A stretch of 64,000 bases of DNA, from assembly GCA_014191195.1 (NCBI GenBank), contig BJGZ01000007.1, forward strand, positions 1-64,000. The letters are read 5' to 3'. The DNA is from Chlorobiota bacterium (GTDB lineage: Bacteria > Bacteroidota > Ignavibacteria > Kapaibacteriales > UBA961). How positions within the stretch are numbered: the stretch's first letter is position 1; each line of letters begins with the position of its first letter. Positions 46,906-55,387 of the stretch are shown one piece after another. Below the pieces are notes generated by a model that ran no database searches, was not told the DNA's origin, and was given only the letters and a program-made list of their open reading frames with translations. The position numbers were made by a program, and so were the translations under genes.

Positions 46906-48171
46906 TTATGTTTGATTATTATGCATCGATGTTCTAATTGAAAATGTAGCTAATGCAGGTATGAATATTGCAGTACACAATACGATGATAATTGTAATAC
47001 TTCCTCCAAAAATTACCGAGGGAATTAATCCCATTAATGATGCAGCTAATCCACTTTCGAAGGCTCCAATTTCATTCGATGATCCAATAAATACACCATT
47101 TACAGCCGAAACTCTACCCCGCATTTCATCTGGCGTGAATAGTTGTGCGATACTTCCTCTGATTACCATGCTTACATTATCAAATGAACCACTGGCTGCT
47201 AATAATAATAATGATAAAAGATAATTTGTAGACATAGCAAAACCTATAATACATAATCCAAATCCCGCTATGCTAATTAATAATATCTTACCTGTATTTT
47301 TTAATGGTGGATGATGAGCCAAATATATACCCATAAGTAATGAGCCAATAAAAGGGGCTGCTCTTAATATTCCTAATGCCTCTGGGCCCATTAATAATAC
47401 ATCTTTAACGAATGCTGGTAATAATGCTATTGCTCCTCCAAACATCACTGCAAACATATCTAAAGCCATTGCCCCTACAAGTATTTGATGTGAAAATACA
47501 AAGCGCAAACCTGCTAGTAATTTATCTTTTAAGGGTTCTTTTTTGATATCCCTGATTACTTTTTTATATTTTAATCGTAAGAAAGCAATAATACTGCTTA
47601 TTAATAATAAACATGTCAATATAGCAGCTGCATTAGCACCGTAAAATCCCAATACTACGCCACCTAAAGCGGGGCCTGCTACTGCACCAAAATTAAATGT
47701 ATTAGCAGACCAAGTAGCCCCATTAGGAAATAATTCTTTGGGAATAAAATCTGCCCATAATGCCTGTAAGGATGGCCCCATAAAACCTCGGGCTAATCCA
47801 ACAAAAAATAATACGATATAATAGGGTAAAATATCGATAGTATTTGTATGTATTGCAGAGTCAATGTAAAGCTTAAATAATAAAGCAATTGATGAAGATA
47901 ACATCAATAAAACTGCATAAATCACTACATATTTTCTGTTCTTTGTATCTGCTATTAAACCAGAAAACATTGATGTTATAATATATGGTATAGCAACTGC
48001 AAGTCCAGTAAAACCAAGTACTAATGGATTGCCAGTCTTTGCATATAATATCCAACCTATCGCAATTTCTTGAATCTGAAAGGCTAATGTTAAAAATAGT
48101 CTACCAAGCAAATACAGACGGAATGATTGTATTCTAAGAACAGCATATGGATCATGTATAGAAGATTTCAT
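46906..48171 (-). CDS. MFS transporter, EntS-like
   Basis: This 421-residue inner-membrane protein has about 12 hydrophobic helices. The MFS loop signature appears as GLIADTKNRKYVVI between helices 2 and 3. The sequence FNFGAVAGPALGGVVLGFYGA and the second-half block DEMRGRVSAVNGVFIGSSNEIGAFESG, written here as DEMRGRVSAVNGVF and SSNEIGAFESG, place it in the enterobactin-exporter-like (EntS/YfiS) branch. It probably exports a small molecule or drug. It is 67 bases upstream of the YbdK-type ligase gene on the same strand and may be the operon's first gene. Confidence 0.9.
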   Translation of the reverse strand: MKSSIHDPYAVLRIQSFRLYLLGRLFLTLAFQIQEIAIGWILYAKTGNPLVLGFTGLAVAIPYIITSMFSGLIADTKNRKYVVIYAVLLMLSSSIALLFKLYIDSAIHTNTIDILPYYIVLFFVGLARGFMGPSLQALWADFIPKELFPNGATWSANTFNFGAVAGPALGGVVLGFYGANAAAILTCLLLISSIIAFLRLKYKKVIRDIKKEPLKDKLLAGLRFVFSHQILVGAMALDMFAVMFGGAIALLPAFVKDVLLMGPEALGILRAAPFIGSLLMGIYLAHHPPLKNTGKILLISIAGFGLCIIGFAMSTNYLLSLLLLAASGSFDNVSMVIRGSIAQLFTPDEMRGRVSAVNGVFIGSSNEIGAFESGLAASLMGLIPSVIFGGSITIIIVLCTAIFIPALATFSIRTSMHNNQT

Positions 48172-48324
48172 CGTTAAAATTAACCATTTTGAATGATGTT
48201 AAATACTATGAATAGCAATACTCCAAATTCTATGTGAAAATTTGTTAATAAGTAAGACAATATCGTACACAAAGTAGGTTATGAGTAGATTTTGAGTAAT
48301 ATATCTTTTGTGTATAGGTGGTAA

Positions 48325-48428
48325 TTTGTAGGTGTTCCTTAATAAAGGACATAGGGTCGGTGACATGTCGCATATTGGGGTCTGGTGAAGTTCCAACATC
48401 AGAGCGGCATTTCGCCGGCATTTTTTTT
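48325..48428 (+). ncRNA. Candidate structured RNA or riboswitch upstream of the DUF3050 gene
   Basis: A stretch richer in G and C than its surroundings folds on the plus strand into consecutive hairpins. The first is TGTTCCTT/AAGGACA (48333-48340 with 48345-48351, one bulge). GACATGTC (48362-48369) is palindromic. The third is TCTGGTG/CATCAGA (48381-48387 with 48397-48403, one G-U pair, loop of 9). It ends in a terminator-like hairpin with eight T. The DUF3050 start codon is 57 bases beyond. The region could be an independent small RNA or a transcription-attenuating leader. It matches no riboswitch, SRP, tmRNA or RNase P pattern that I can recognise by eye. A minus-strand frame over the same bases (48199-48399) is not convincing as a gene. 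Confidence 0.4.
48404..48428 (+). terminator. Intrinsic terminator of the candidate RNA
   Basis: GCGGC (48404-48408) pairs with GCCGGC (48414-48419, one bulged G at 48417) across a 5-base loop. It is followed by A and eight T (48421-48428). As it lies before rather than after a gene on the plus strand, it should end a short RNA or act as an attenuator for the DUF3050 gene. Confidence 0.6.
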
Positions 48429-48485
48429 AAATGAAACTATCAAAGCATTTCATATGTTTTTATTTTTTTTAGTTTCCGTAATAAT

Positions 48486-49244
48486 ATGTCGCCAGAATGC
48501 ATGCAATTAGTTAATTCAACCAAAGAATTAACACAGCAATTAATCAACCATCCACTCTATTCTTCTTTAAATTCTAAGCAATCATTACAGAAGTTTATGG
48601 AGCATCATATATATGCTGTATGGGATTTCATGTCTTTAGTAAAAAGCCTTCAAGCAGAATTAACATGTATACATGTACCATGGCTTCCGAAGGGTAATCC
48701 AGCAATAAGGGCATTGATTAATGAGATAATATTGGGAGAGGAGAGTGATATTGATCAAAATGGCAAGGCATGTAGTCATTTTGAATTATATCTAGATGCA
48801 ATGCGAGAAGCAGATTGCAATATTGAAAATATCAATTCATTTATTCACAATATTCAATCTGGATTAAGCGTAGAGCAAGCATTACAATCTGGAAGAATAC
48901 CTAAAGCAGCATCAGATTTTGTGCATCATACATTTTCTGTTATAGAAACAGGGAAGCCACATATCATTGCAGCAGTATTTACTTTTGGTCGTGAAGATCT
49001 GATACCTCATATGTTTTTGCCATTGATTGAAGAATTGAAAAAAGAATATCCTTCTCAATTTGATACTTTACAATATTATGTACAAAGGCATATTGATGTT
49101 GATGGAGGACATCATTCACATTTAGCACTACAAATGGTTCAGGAATTATGTGGTAATGATGTTGAAAAATGGAAGGAAGCTGAATATGCAGTAAAAGCTG
49201 CATTGCAATCTAGAATTGCTTTATGGGATGCGATTGCACATTAA
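48486..49244 (+). CDS. DUF3050 (haem-oxygenase-like fold) protein
   Basis: This 252-residue all-helical protein matches DUF3050: LINHPLYSSLNSKQSLQKFMEHHIYAVWDFMSL (cited as LINHPLYSSLNS and FMEHHIYAVWDFMSL), the glutamate-rich EIILGEESDID, and HIDVDGGHHSHLALQMV near the C-terminus. The His/Glu/Asp set fits the di-metal site of haem-oxygenase-like di-iron proteins, but catalysis has not been established for the family as far as I know. It has no signal peptide. A candidate structured RNA and terminator lie upstream, and a strong hairpin separates it from the heparinase-family gene. Confidence 0.88.
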   Translation: MSPECMQLVNSTKELTQQLINHPLYSSLNSKQSLQKFMEHHIYAVWDFMSLVKSLQAELTCIHVPWLPKGNPAIRALINEIILGEESDIDQNGKACSHFELYLDAMREADCNIENINSFIHNIQSGLSVEQALQSGRIPKAASDFVHHTFSVIETGKPHIIAAVFTFGREDLIPHMFLPLIEELKKEYPSQFDTLQYYVQRHIDVDGGHHSHLALQMVQELCGNDVEKWKEAEYAVKAALQSRIALWDAIAH

Positions 49245-49280
49245 TGCTATCAAACTATACTTCTTTAAAGAGTTGGCATG

Positions 49281-49312
49281 AAAACGGATAATTATATATA
49301 GTTATTCGTTTT
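49281..49312 (+). promoter_or_regulatory. Strong hairpin between DUF3050 and heparinase genes
   Basis: The 32 bases form a full-length palindrome: 16 paired positions (49281-49296 with 49297-49312), all Watson-Crick except two G-U pairs in RNA. A small loop at the centre is expected. It starts 37 bases after the DUF3050 stop and overlaps a possible TTG start at 49311. The arms end in A4/T4, so it may be a terminator for DUF3050 or an attenuator for the downstream gene. Confidence 0.55.
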
Positions 49313-49322
49313 GGAAAATACC

Positions 49323-51647
49323 TTGAAGAATTTGGTTCATATCGTAAAACAGATCGCATCTTTATCTCCCAAAGATACAATTCAGCGTGTATTAGCTTTA
49401 ATTATCAAAAAGTATAAGTATGCACGTTTAGCATCACATCATGCACAAACAACAACATATCTTACCTCAGCAGCATTTAAACAATCGAATATAACTAAAG
49501 AGCCAATTGTCAAAATGCCATTATTGGACTATATTTTACCACATAGTCTTACCATTCAAACTTTAGCAGACAATTATTCCCAATCTCTGTTTACAATCTT
49601 AGGAAGTGGCTGGGTAGACTATTCAGTACAAGAAACAAATCATATAGCTAGAATAAGAACAGAAATTAATGAAAAGAATAGGGAAGAAAGTGAAAGAATT
49701 ATCTCTGTATTATTGAAATCTCCATTTTATCCAGACCAACATGCCCATTGTATTCACTATTATCCAATAGATTGGCAATATGATTGCAAATCAGGGTATA
49801 AGTGGAATACACATACACATTATACTCATATTAAGTATGGTAATATAGCAGGACAAGATATAAAAGTTCCTTGGGAATTAGGAAGGTTTCAACATGCATC
49901 AACATTGGCATTTGCTGCTTATTTGGCATATTCTGGTGTAGAGTCCGCACATCCAAAGGAATATTATGCTCATATATTTAGGACACAATGTCTTGATTTT
50001 ATAGCATTTGATCCGCCACATTTTGGGGTGCAATGGAAAACATCAATGGACATTGCAATTCGTGCTGCAAATCTATTAGTAGCATTTGATTTATTTACAT
50101 ATTGTGGAATAGTATGGGATGAGGAATTTTCATATATTTTGAAGCGATCATTACAAGAACATGCTCATCATATTCTAGAGAATTTAGAATGGTCTAAGGT
50201 ATCAAGAGGTAATCATTATCTAGCAAATTTATGTGGTCTTTTAGTAATCCTTAGGGGTTTACCAGACACTAAACATAATATTTCTGCTATTAAATTTGCA
50301 TTAAGTGAATGTGCCGCAGAGATACATAATCAGTTTTTAACAGATGGGGGAAATTTTGAAGCATCAATTCCATACCACGGATTATCAACCCAATTAATAG
50401 CTATCTCTTTAGCTGCATTAAAGGGATATTCTGAGTATGACATTCAAAAGATATGCTCAGAAGAAGTATTATTTCCTTGTAAAAGTGCGCATACTCAACC
50501 TAAAAATACTCAGGAATTTCAATCATTAATTGATACTATCTATCATGGGGTGGATAAAGCTCATACTTTTTTAAGGGCAATGAGTGTTGATGATATGCAT
50601 CTGCTTAATATTGGTGATAATGATAGTGGCATGATGTTTAAGTTTACACCGCAAGGTCATTGGGCATCATTACAAGAAGCAATTAATACCTATCATAATA
50701 TTAATCCTTCATTTAGATTATCAGACGGAATCTCTTTATTTCCTGAACATAAAGCAAATGAGTCATTTGAATGGATTGAAAATACTTTATCTATGCAAAG
50801 TAGTATTGCAATAGCAGAAGCGGTATTAAAAAAACAATGCTCGTGGAATTCATTATATCATGGAGCAATTGAATACTGGATTATTGATTCACTAAGTAAA
50901 CAAAATCAAAGTTATAGATTACAGGATGTAGAAATACCTTTTGAGGAAGAATATCCCAAATCCTATAGTTTCCCCGATTTTGGTATATGGTTAATTGAAC
51001 ATAAAACATATAAAATATCTGCCAGAGCAGGGTTTATTGGACAAAAAGGTAAAGGAGGCCATGCTCACAATGATCAGTTATCTATATGCTTAGCAGTGGA
51101 TGGACAAGAAATCTTTGGAGACCCTGGAACATTTGTATATACACCTTCTGCACATACAAGAAATATGGGACGATCAGTTGCAAATCATTCTGTATTCTCA
51201 ATCAAAGGAATGGAGCAAAATTCATGGATTGATGGATCGGGAGATGTACTGTTTTGGATGAAAGGAGATATCACTAAAGCAAAAGCCTCATTAGACAAAT
51301 CAATATGGATTGGAAGTCATAAAGCATATGAACAAGAACATATCAGAAAAATAATATCAGAGCCATCAACCATATATGGAATAGATGATTGTAGAGTAAA
51401 TAAAGAAAAAGTTTTAGTATTTCATTGCGTTCCTGGAATTGTTCCACAGATAGTAAATCATAATATAGCAATGATTAAAACCCAAAAAGGAACCGATATA
51501 ACCATAGAATGCTTGGAAGGTTCAGAGTGGAGTTTAATACCGGCATTATATTCAAAAGCCTATGGAAGATTCGAATCATCAGTACTTTTGTCAAAGAATA
51601 TACTATCTACAAAAAATCAATGCGAATGGAAAATCAAGATTGGTTAG
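49323..51647 (+). CDS. Heparinase II/III-family polysaccharide lyase-like protein
   Basis: The N-terminal 400 residues are helical and match the heparinase II/III N-terminal toroid domain (WSKVSRGNHYLANLCGLLVI, FLTDGGNFEASIPYHGLST). The C-terminal beta-domain contains GFIGQKGKGGHAHNDQLSICL and IFGDPGTFVYTPSAHTRN, the typical heparinase II/III block with catalytic-type His and Tyr candidates. Such proteins depolymerise uronic-acid polysaccharides or process exopolysaccharide. No signal peptide is seen, so a cytoplasmic role in sugar-polymer assembly is also possible. TTG 49323 has GGA 7 bases upstream and lies just outside the hairpin; TTG 49311, inside it, would add four residues. Start assignment is therefore uncertain. 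Confidence 0.85.
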   Translation: MKNLVHIVKQIASLSPKDTIQRVLALIIKKYKYARLASHHAQTTTYLTSAAFKQSNITKEPIVKMPLLDYILPHSLTIQTLADNYSQSLFTILGSGWVDYSVQETNHIARIRTEINEKNREESERIISVLLKSPFYPDQHAHCIHYYPIDWQYDCKSGYKWNTHTHYTHIKYGNIAGQDIKVPWELGRFQHASTLAFAAYLAYSGVESAHPKEYYAHIFRTQCLDFIAFDPPHFGVQWKTSMDIAIRAANLLVAFDLFTYCGIVWDEEFSYILKRSLQEHAHHILENLEWSKVSRGNHYLANLCGLLVILRGLPDTKHNISAIKFALSECAAEIHNQFLTDGGNFEASIPYHGLSTQLIAISLAALKGYSEYDIQKICSEEVLFPCKSAHTQPKNTQEFQSLIDTIYHGVDKAHTFLRAMSVDDMHLLNIGDNDSGMMFKFTPQGHWASLQEAINTYHNINPSFRLSDGISLFPEHKANESFEWIENTLSMQSSIAIAEAVLKKQCSWNSLYHGAIEYWIIDSLSKQNQSYRLQDVEIPFEEEYPKSYSFPDFGIWLIEHKTYKISARAGFIGQKGKGGHAHNDQLSICLAVDGQEIFGDPGTFVYTPSAHTRNMGRSVANHSVFSIKGMEQNSWIDGSGDVLFWMKGDITKAKASLDKSIWIGSHKAYEQEHIRKIISEPSTIYGIDDCRVNKEKVLVFHCVPGIVPQIVNHNIAMIKTQKGTDITIECLEGSEWSLIPALYSKAYGRFESSVLLSKNILSTKNQCEWKIKIG

Positions 51648-51744
51648 GTCAAATTGCCAATAAATAACTCTTAACAAGATAGATTCGGAATTTTGAATAA
51701 ATTTGCAGTAATATTTACCATAAAAAGCTAAACATATCATTATT

Positions 51745-54021
51745 ATGAGATTTTTAAACGTTTTACTATATAGTTTTTTGCTTCTAATAGGCATGATGCA
51801 TATTACAGTAGAAGTTCATGCTATAGAGTCACCACGAATGATCATAAATAGTGATGCTCCTGATATCGATTCCTTATTATTAGAATCTACCGTAATTAAT
51901 GCTAAAATCAGCGGGATCATAGCAGATATTACTATACAACAGAAATATGTGTATAAAGGGTCTAGTATCTTAGACGGTGCATTACTGATGCCAGGCGATC
52001 CATCTATAACTATACATGGATGTACAGTTAAGATAGGTAATCAGACAATTAAAGCAGAGATGAAGGACAGGGAAAAGGTTAGAGAAATATTTGATAAAGC
52101 AAAAAAGAAATTTGATCCTTTTTTCTTGACAATTAATAATCCAGATGCTATCCAGATGCATCTATCGAATATTCAACCTGGTTCTATTATCTATACAGAG
52201 ATTCATTATACTGAAATGATCAAACCTAGTTTTGGCCTCTATACTATTAGTTTGCCAAAACCAATACAAGCTCATTATTTAAAAGTATTAGACTATGTTC
52301 CTTTGCATAGAGATACTTATGCTGATACAAGTTTTGAAGCTGTAAAAGACTATCCATTGGGTACATTACAAGTACATGCTTTTATTGCTAAAGGTGGCAA
52401 ATTATCATTCTTAAAAGCTGATGAATGTTCTATTCAACAAACAGATCAAGAGGCATCATGTACATATTCGGTAGCTGATGCTGCACAAAGTAAACAAATA
52501 TCATTATCATATAGATTTGCTGATACTGAGCCTCAAGCAAATTTGATGCTATATGAAGAAGGCAAAGAAAAGTTTTTTTTACTTTCTGTCAATCCTCCAT
52601 CTATAGCAGAAGCTCATAAAGAATCTTTGGGTCATGAATATATTATTGTTTGTGATTCTGCATCTTTACAAGATAATTCTGCAAATGAATTCTGGAAAGC
52701 ATTTTCAAAGGGATTGCGTGAACAAGATAAATTGAATATTCTTCATTTTGGTCCAGAAAACACTCGTCTTGATGAAGAATCTCAAGTGTGTACTAAAGAC
52801 ATAATTTCCAGGGCTGGCGTTTATTTACAAAGAATACATTCTACCGAAGGATTAGAACCAATTCAATTAATCGATGTTTTGCAGCAAATACAGTTAAAAC
52901 CTTTGCATTCTGATATGGCATCTAGATCGATAATAATCTTAACAAATGGTTTTATGGATGCCAATACAGATGTATATGATGCTATTACTAAACAATTACA
53001 AGATGCGAATGTATTTACTCTAGCAGTTGGTAAAGAAATCAATGAGCGATTTTTTTCAGCTGTTCATAGATTAACGATGACAGATAATTTTATACTTAAA
53101 GGATCTCAGGAGGAATTGAATAAAGAAGCAATACGATTTGCTGATTATATTCAAAAACCATCATTAACAAAGCTAAAAGTAGGATTTGATGGATTTGATG
53201 TAAATTCATTAGAACCAGCAAGTTATCCTGATTTATTTTCAGATAGACCTGTCCTACTATTTGGAAAATATAAAGGAAATCCTAAAGGCAGAATTGTGAT
53301 TACTGGTTTTCATGGAAACAAAGAATTTGTTCAAACAATTGACATTACTTTGTTGAAGCCACTTGCATCTACTAAAGGATTACAGTATTTATGGGCTAAA
53401 CAAAGGGCTTCGATATTAATTGATTACAATGTATATGATAGAAATAATGACCGTGTCAAAGAAATTACCAAACTAGGTATGAAATATGGATTTCAAACGC
53501 CTTATACTTCTTTTGGCATTACTGGTTCAGATTATAATAAATCAAAAAATGTAATAGCATTGATGTATCAACCATTAAATTTAAATGGTGGAACTTTGGT
53601 TAGTAATGCTTCTGGACAACAGTTAGCAAGAACTTCTGTTGTTGAGGTAGAGGCTGCATGTAATTATGCTGATGCTGCCGCACATGATGAAGAAGGTTTA
53701 ATTAGTGTGGAATCTATTATGACAGAAAGGGTTCTGGATAATACGATAATTGAGAAAGTACGATCTACAATAGAGCAGCAATTAAGTGGCATGCAGGAAT
53801 GTTATGCTGAGGCTTTAAAAAAGTTTAGACATCTTCAAGGAAATGTACAATTACTGTTCATTTTTAATGAAGAAGGTTCATTGACAGAGATTTCACTAGC
53901 TGATTCAGAATTAAATATCGAAGAAGTTGAACAATGTATGATAGAATCTGCTAAAAGAATTAGTCTACCACCAATGATTCAGGGTATGGCTCAAATATCT
54001 TTTTTGCTTGAAGTGTTATAA
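51745..54021 (+). CDS. VIT and von Willebrand A domain protein with AgmX/PglI tail
   Basis: A signal peptide (hydrophobic 8-24) is followed by a VIT domain (STVINAKISGIIADITIQQKYVY with DGALLMPGDPSITIHG), then a von Willebrand A domain starting near residue 297. Its MIDAS segment reads CDSASLQD, so the canonical DxSxS is not complete (third Ser replaced by Leu/Gln), and metal binding is doubtful. The last 75 residues (MQECYAEALKKFRHLQGNV, EEGSLTEISLADSEL, VEQCMIESAKRISLPP) match the AgmX/PglI C-terminal domain, which is TonB-like and found in gliding or secretion proteins. It is likely periplasmic or outer-membrane associated. The combination is unusual but the role is unknown. Confidence 0.82.
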   Translation: MRFLNVLLYSFLLLIGMMHITVEVHAIESPRMIINSDAPDIDSLLLESTVINAKISGIIADITIQQKYVYKGSSILDGALLMPGDPSITIHGCTVKIGNQTIKAEMKDREKVREIFDKAKKKFDPFFLTINNPDAIQMHLSNIQPGSIIYTEIHYTEMIKPSFGLYTISLPKPIQAHYLKVLDYVPLHRDTYADTSFEAVKDYPLGTLQVHAFIAKGGKLSFLKADECSIQQTDQEASCTYSVADAAQSKQISLSYRFADTEPQANLMLYEEGKEKFFLLSVNPPSIAEAHKESLGHEYIIVCDSASLQDNSANEFWKAFSKGLREQDKLNILHFGPENTRLDEESQVCTKDIISRAGVYLQRIHSTEGLEPIQLIDVLQQIQLKPLHSDMASRSIIILTNGFMDANTDVYDAITKQLQDANVFTLAVGKEINERFFSAVHRLTMTDNFILKGSQEELNKEAIRFADYIQKPSLTKLKVGFDGFDVNSLEPASYPDLFSDRPVLLFGKYKGNPKGRIVITGFHGNKEFVQTIDITLLKPLASTKGLQYLWAKQRASILIDYNVYDRNNDRVKEITKLGMKYGFQTPYTSFGITGSDYNKSKNVIALMYQPLNLNGGTLVSNASGQQLARTSVVEVEAACNYADAAAHDEEGLISVESIMTERVLDNTIIEKVRSTIEQQLSGMQECYAEALKKFRHLQGNVQLLFIFNEEGSLTEISLADSELNIEEVEQCMIESAKRISLPPMIQGMAQISFLLEVL

Positions 54022-54591
54022 TTACTTTACTGAATTAATGTGTTGTAAAGCTCTTGCAGGATTATTCCCCAAAAACATCTGAATAGATTTTACACCTCTG
54101 TCTATCATTTCTTTTAATGCATTTTCTTCGTGTTTAGCAAAGCCTGATAATACATAATCTGACATTTCTCCTGGCCCAAAATTTTTATCTATACCAAATC
54201 TAAATCTCCAGAAACTTGGTCCAATATGAGTAATCATAGAAGTCGTTCCATTATGTCCTCCATCAGATCCACCTTGTTTTAATTGCATTTTTCCTAAAGG
54301 GAAATTGTATTCATCAATTAATGCAATAACATGTTCAGATGGTACTTTATAATATCTGATAAAATCACCGGCTGCTTGCCCTGAATTATTCATATATGTT
54401 AAAGGAAGCATAATTGTTATTTTTTTTCCATGCAAGGAGGACTCTGCTTGTTTCCAATTACCTTTCCCATCTTTAAATTCTACTTTACACGATTGAGCTA
54501 AAGCTATTGCAATCATCCATCCGATATTATGTCTGGTATCAGCGTATTTATCTCCTGGATTACCTAATCCAACGATGAGCCAATGTTGCAT
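54022..54591 (-). CDS. pth: Peptidyl-tRNA hydrolase
   Basis: Pth releases tRNA from peptidyl-tRNA that has dropped off the ribosome. The catalytic set is visible: VGLGNPGDKYADTRHNIGW with Asn11 and His21, YMNNSGQAAG, and GGSDGGHNG followed by RFRFGID. The length of 189 residues is normal. Its stop codon directly abuts the stop of the convergent VIT/vWA gene with no gap, and its start shares one base with the stop of the MauE/DoxX-like gene (TAATG), indicating translational coupling. Confidence 0.96.
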   Translation of the reverse strand: MQHWLIVGLGNPGDKYADTRHNIGWMIAIALAQSCKVEFKDGKGNWKQAESSLHGKKITIMLPLTYMNNSGQAAGDFIRYYKVPSEHVIALIDEYNFPLGKMQLKQGGSDGGHNGTTSMITHIGPSFWRFRFGIDKNFGPGEMSDYVLSGFAKHEENALKEMIDRGVKSIQMFLGNNPARALQHINSVK

Positions 54592-55244
54592 TATACCTCT
54601 TCCTCCACTTGACTTTCAGAATAAAAATATAAAAACAGAGATGCAATTAACCAACGCAGATCTTCTATCACTTTTGTCCAACCTACTTTAGTTACTTCAG
54701 CAGCAGCAGCAGGGGAATTCTCTCCAAAGCATCCACAATTTATATTATAGCCTCGGAATATTGCAGCAATAATAGCGATGATAAAAACAGCTAACATTGC
54801 TGAAATTAATAAAGAACTTGCTTTTTGTTTGATTCCCATTAAAACCAGTATTCCGCATAGTAATTCTACCCATGGTAGAATCAATGCTGGAATATTAAGC
54901 ATTGAATAAGGTAAAACATGAAAATTATTGATGCTTTTTGCGAATGCATCAGGATTTGCAATTTTATCTATAGCCGCAAAAATAAAAATTGATCCAATTA
55001 ATATACGTGCTGTTCTAAGAATATAAGCATGATTATAAGCCATACCACTGATTATCATTAAGCCAAATATTAATTCTATCCATGGCAGTGCAATGCCAAA
55101 AAGTGCTATTGGAAGATTAGGAATAAGAGTTAATGCAGGTGGTTTTGGAACAGCAGTACCTATTTTTACAATTCCCGCAAATGTAAATGCAGATCCTATC
55201 AAAAGTCTTATTAATAGTGTTCCAATTGATGACAATGAAATCAT
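54591..55244 (-). CDS. MauE/DoxX-like membrane protein
   Basis: This is a four-helix (or more) inner-membrane protein of about 217 residues. The DoxX/MauE pattern is repeated: LLIRLLIGSAFTFAGIVKIG, LPWIELIFGLMIISG, then DKIANPDAFAKSINNFHVLP and LPWVELLCGILVLMG. The motif NCGCFGENS near residue 175 is typical of MauE-like proteins in Bacteroidota and suggests a redox-active cysteine pair. The function is probably in periplasmic disulfide or redox chemistry (inference). ATG 55244 is preferred because AAGGA lies 6 bases upstream; ATG 55274 is possible. It is coupled to pth. Confidence 0.85.
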   Translation of the reverse strand: MISLSSIGTLLIRLLIGSAFTFAGIVKIGTAVPKPPALTLIPNLPIALFGIALPWIELIFGLMIISGMAYNHAYILRTARILIGSIFIFAAIDKIANPDAFAKSINNFHVLPYSMLNIPALILPWVELLCGILVLMGIKQKASSLLISAMLAVFIIAIIAAIFRGYNINCGCFGENSPAAAAEVTKVGWTKVIEDLRWLIASLFLYFYSESQVEEEV

Positions 55245-55328
55245 GATGTATCCTTTTTTAGATATAATATTCACTTACAAATTACGCCAAATTAGTGTGA
55301 ACCAAGCAAAATTTAGAATCATTTACTT

Positions 55329-55379
55329 GTGAATAGATAAAAAAAAGAGGCTATAAGCCTCTTTTTTTTATCTATTCAC
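55329..55379. terminator. Long perfect palindromic terminator
   Basis: A 24-bp perfect inverted repeat (55329-55352 with 55356-55379) has a 3-base loop. The inner GAGGCT/AGCCTC stem is flanked by eight A and eight T, so it acts as an intrinsic terminator in both directions. It ends 8 bases beyond the DUF1573 gene stop (minus strand) and should insulate that gene from the MauE/DoxX-pth unit. The outer arm GTGAATAGAT is an additional perfect match beyond what a terminator needs. Confidence 0.9.
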
Positions 55380-55387
55380 AATGTGTC

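Noticed and set aside
48199-48399. 66-codon minus-strand frame upstream of the DUF3050 gene
   Set aside because: It overlaps the structured-RNA candidate, has no ribosome-binding site or family resemblance, and its composition follows the RNA stems.
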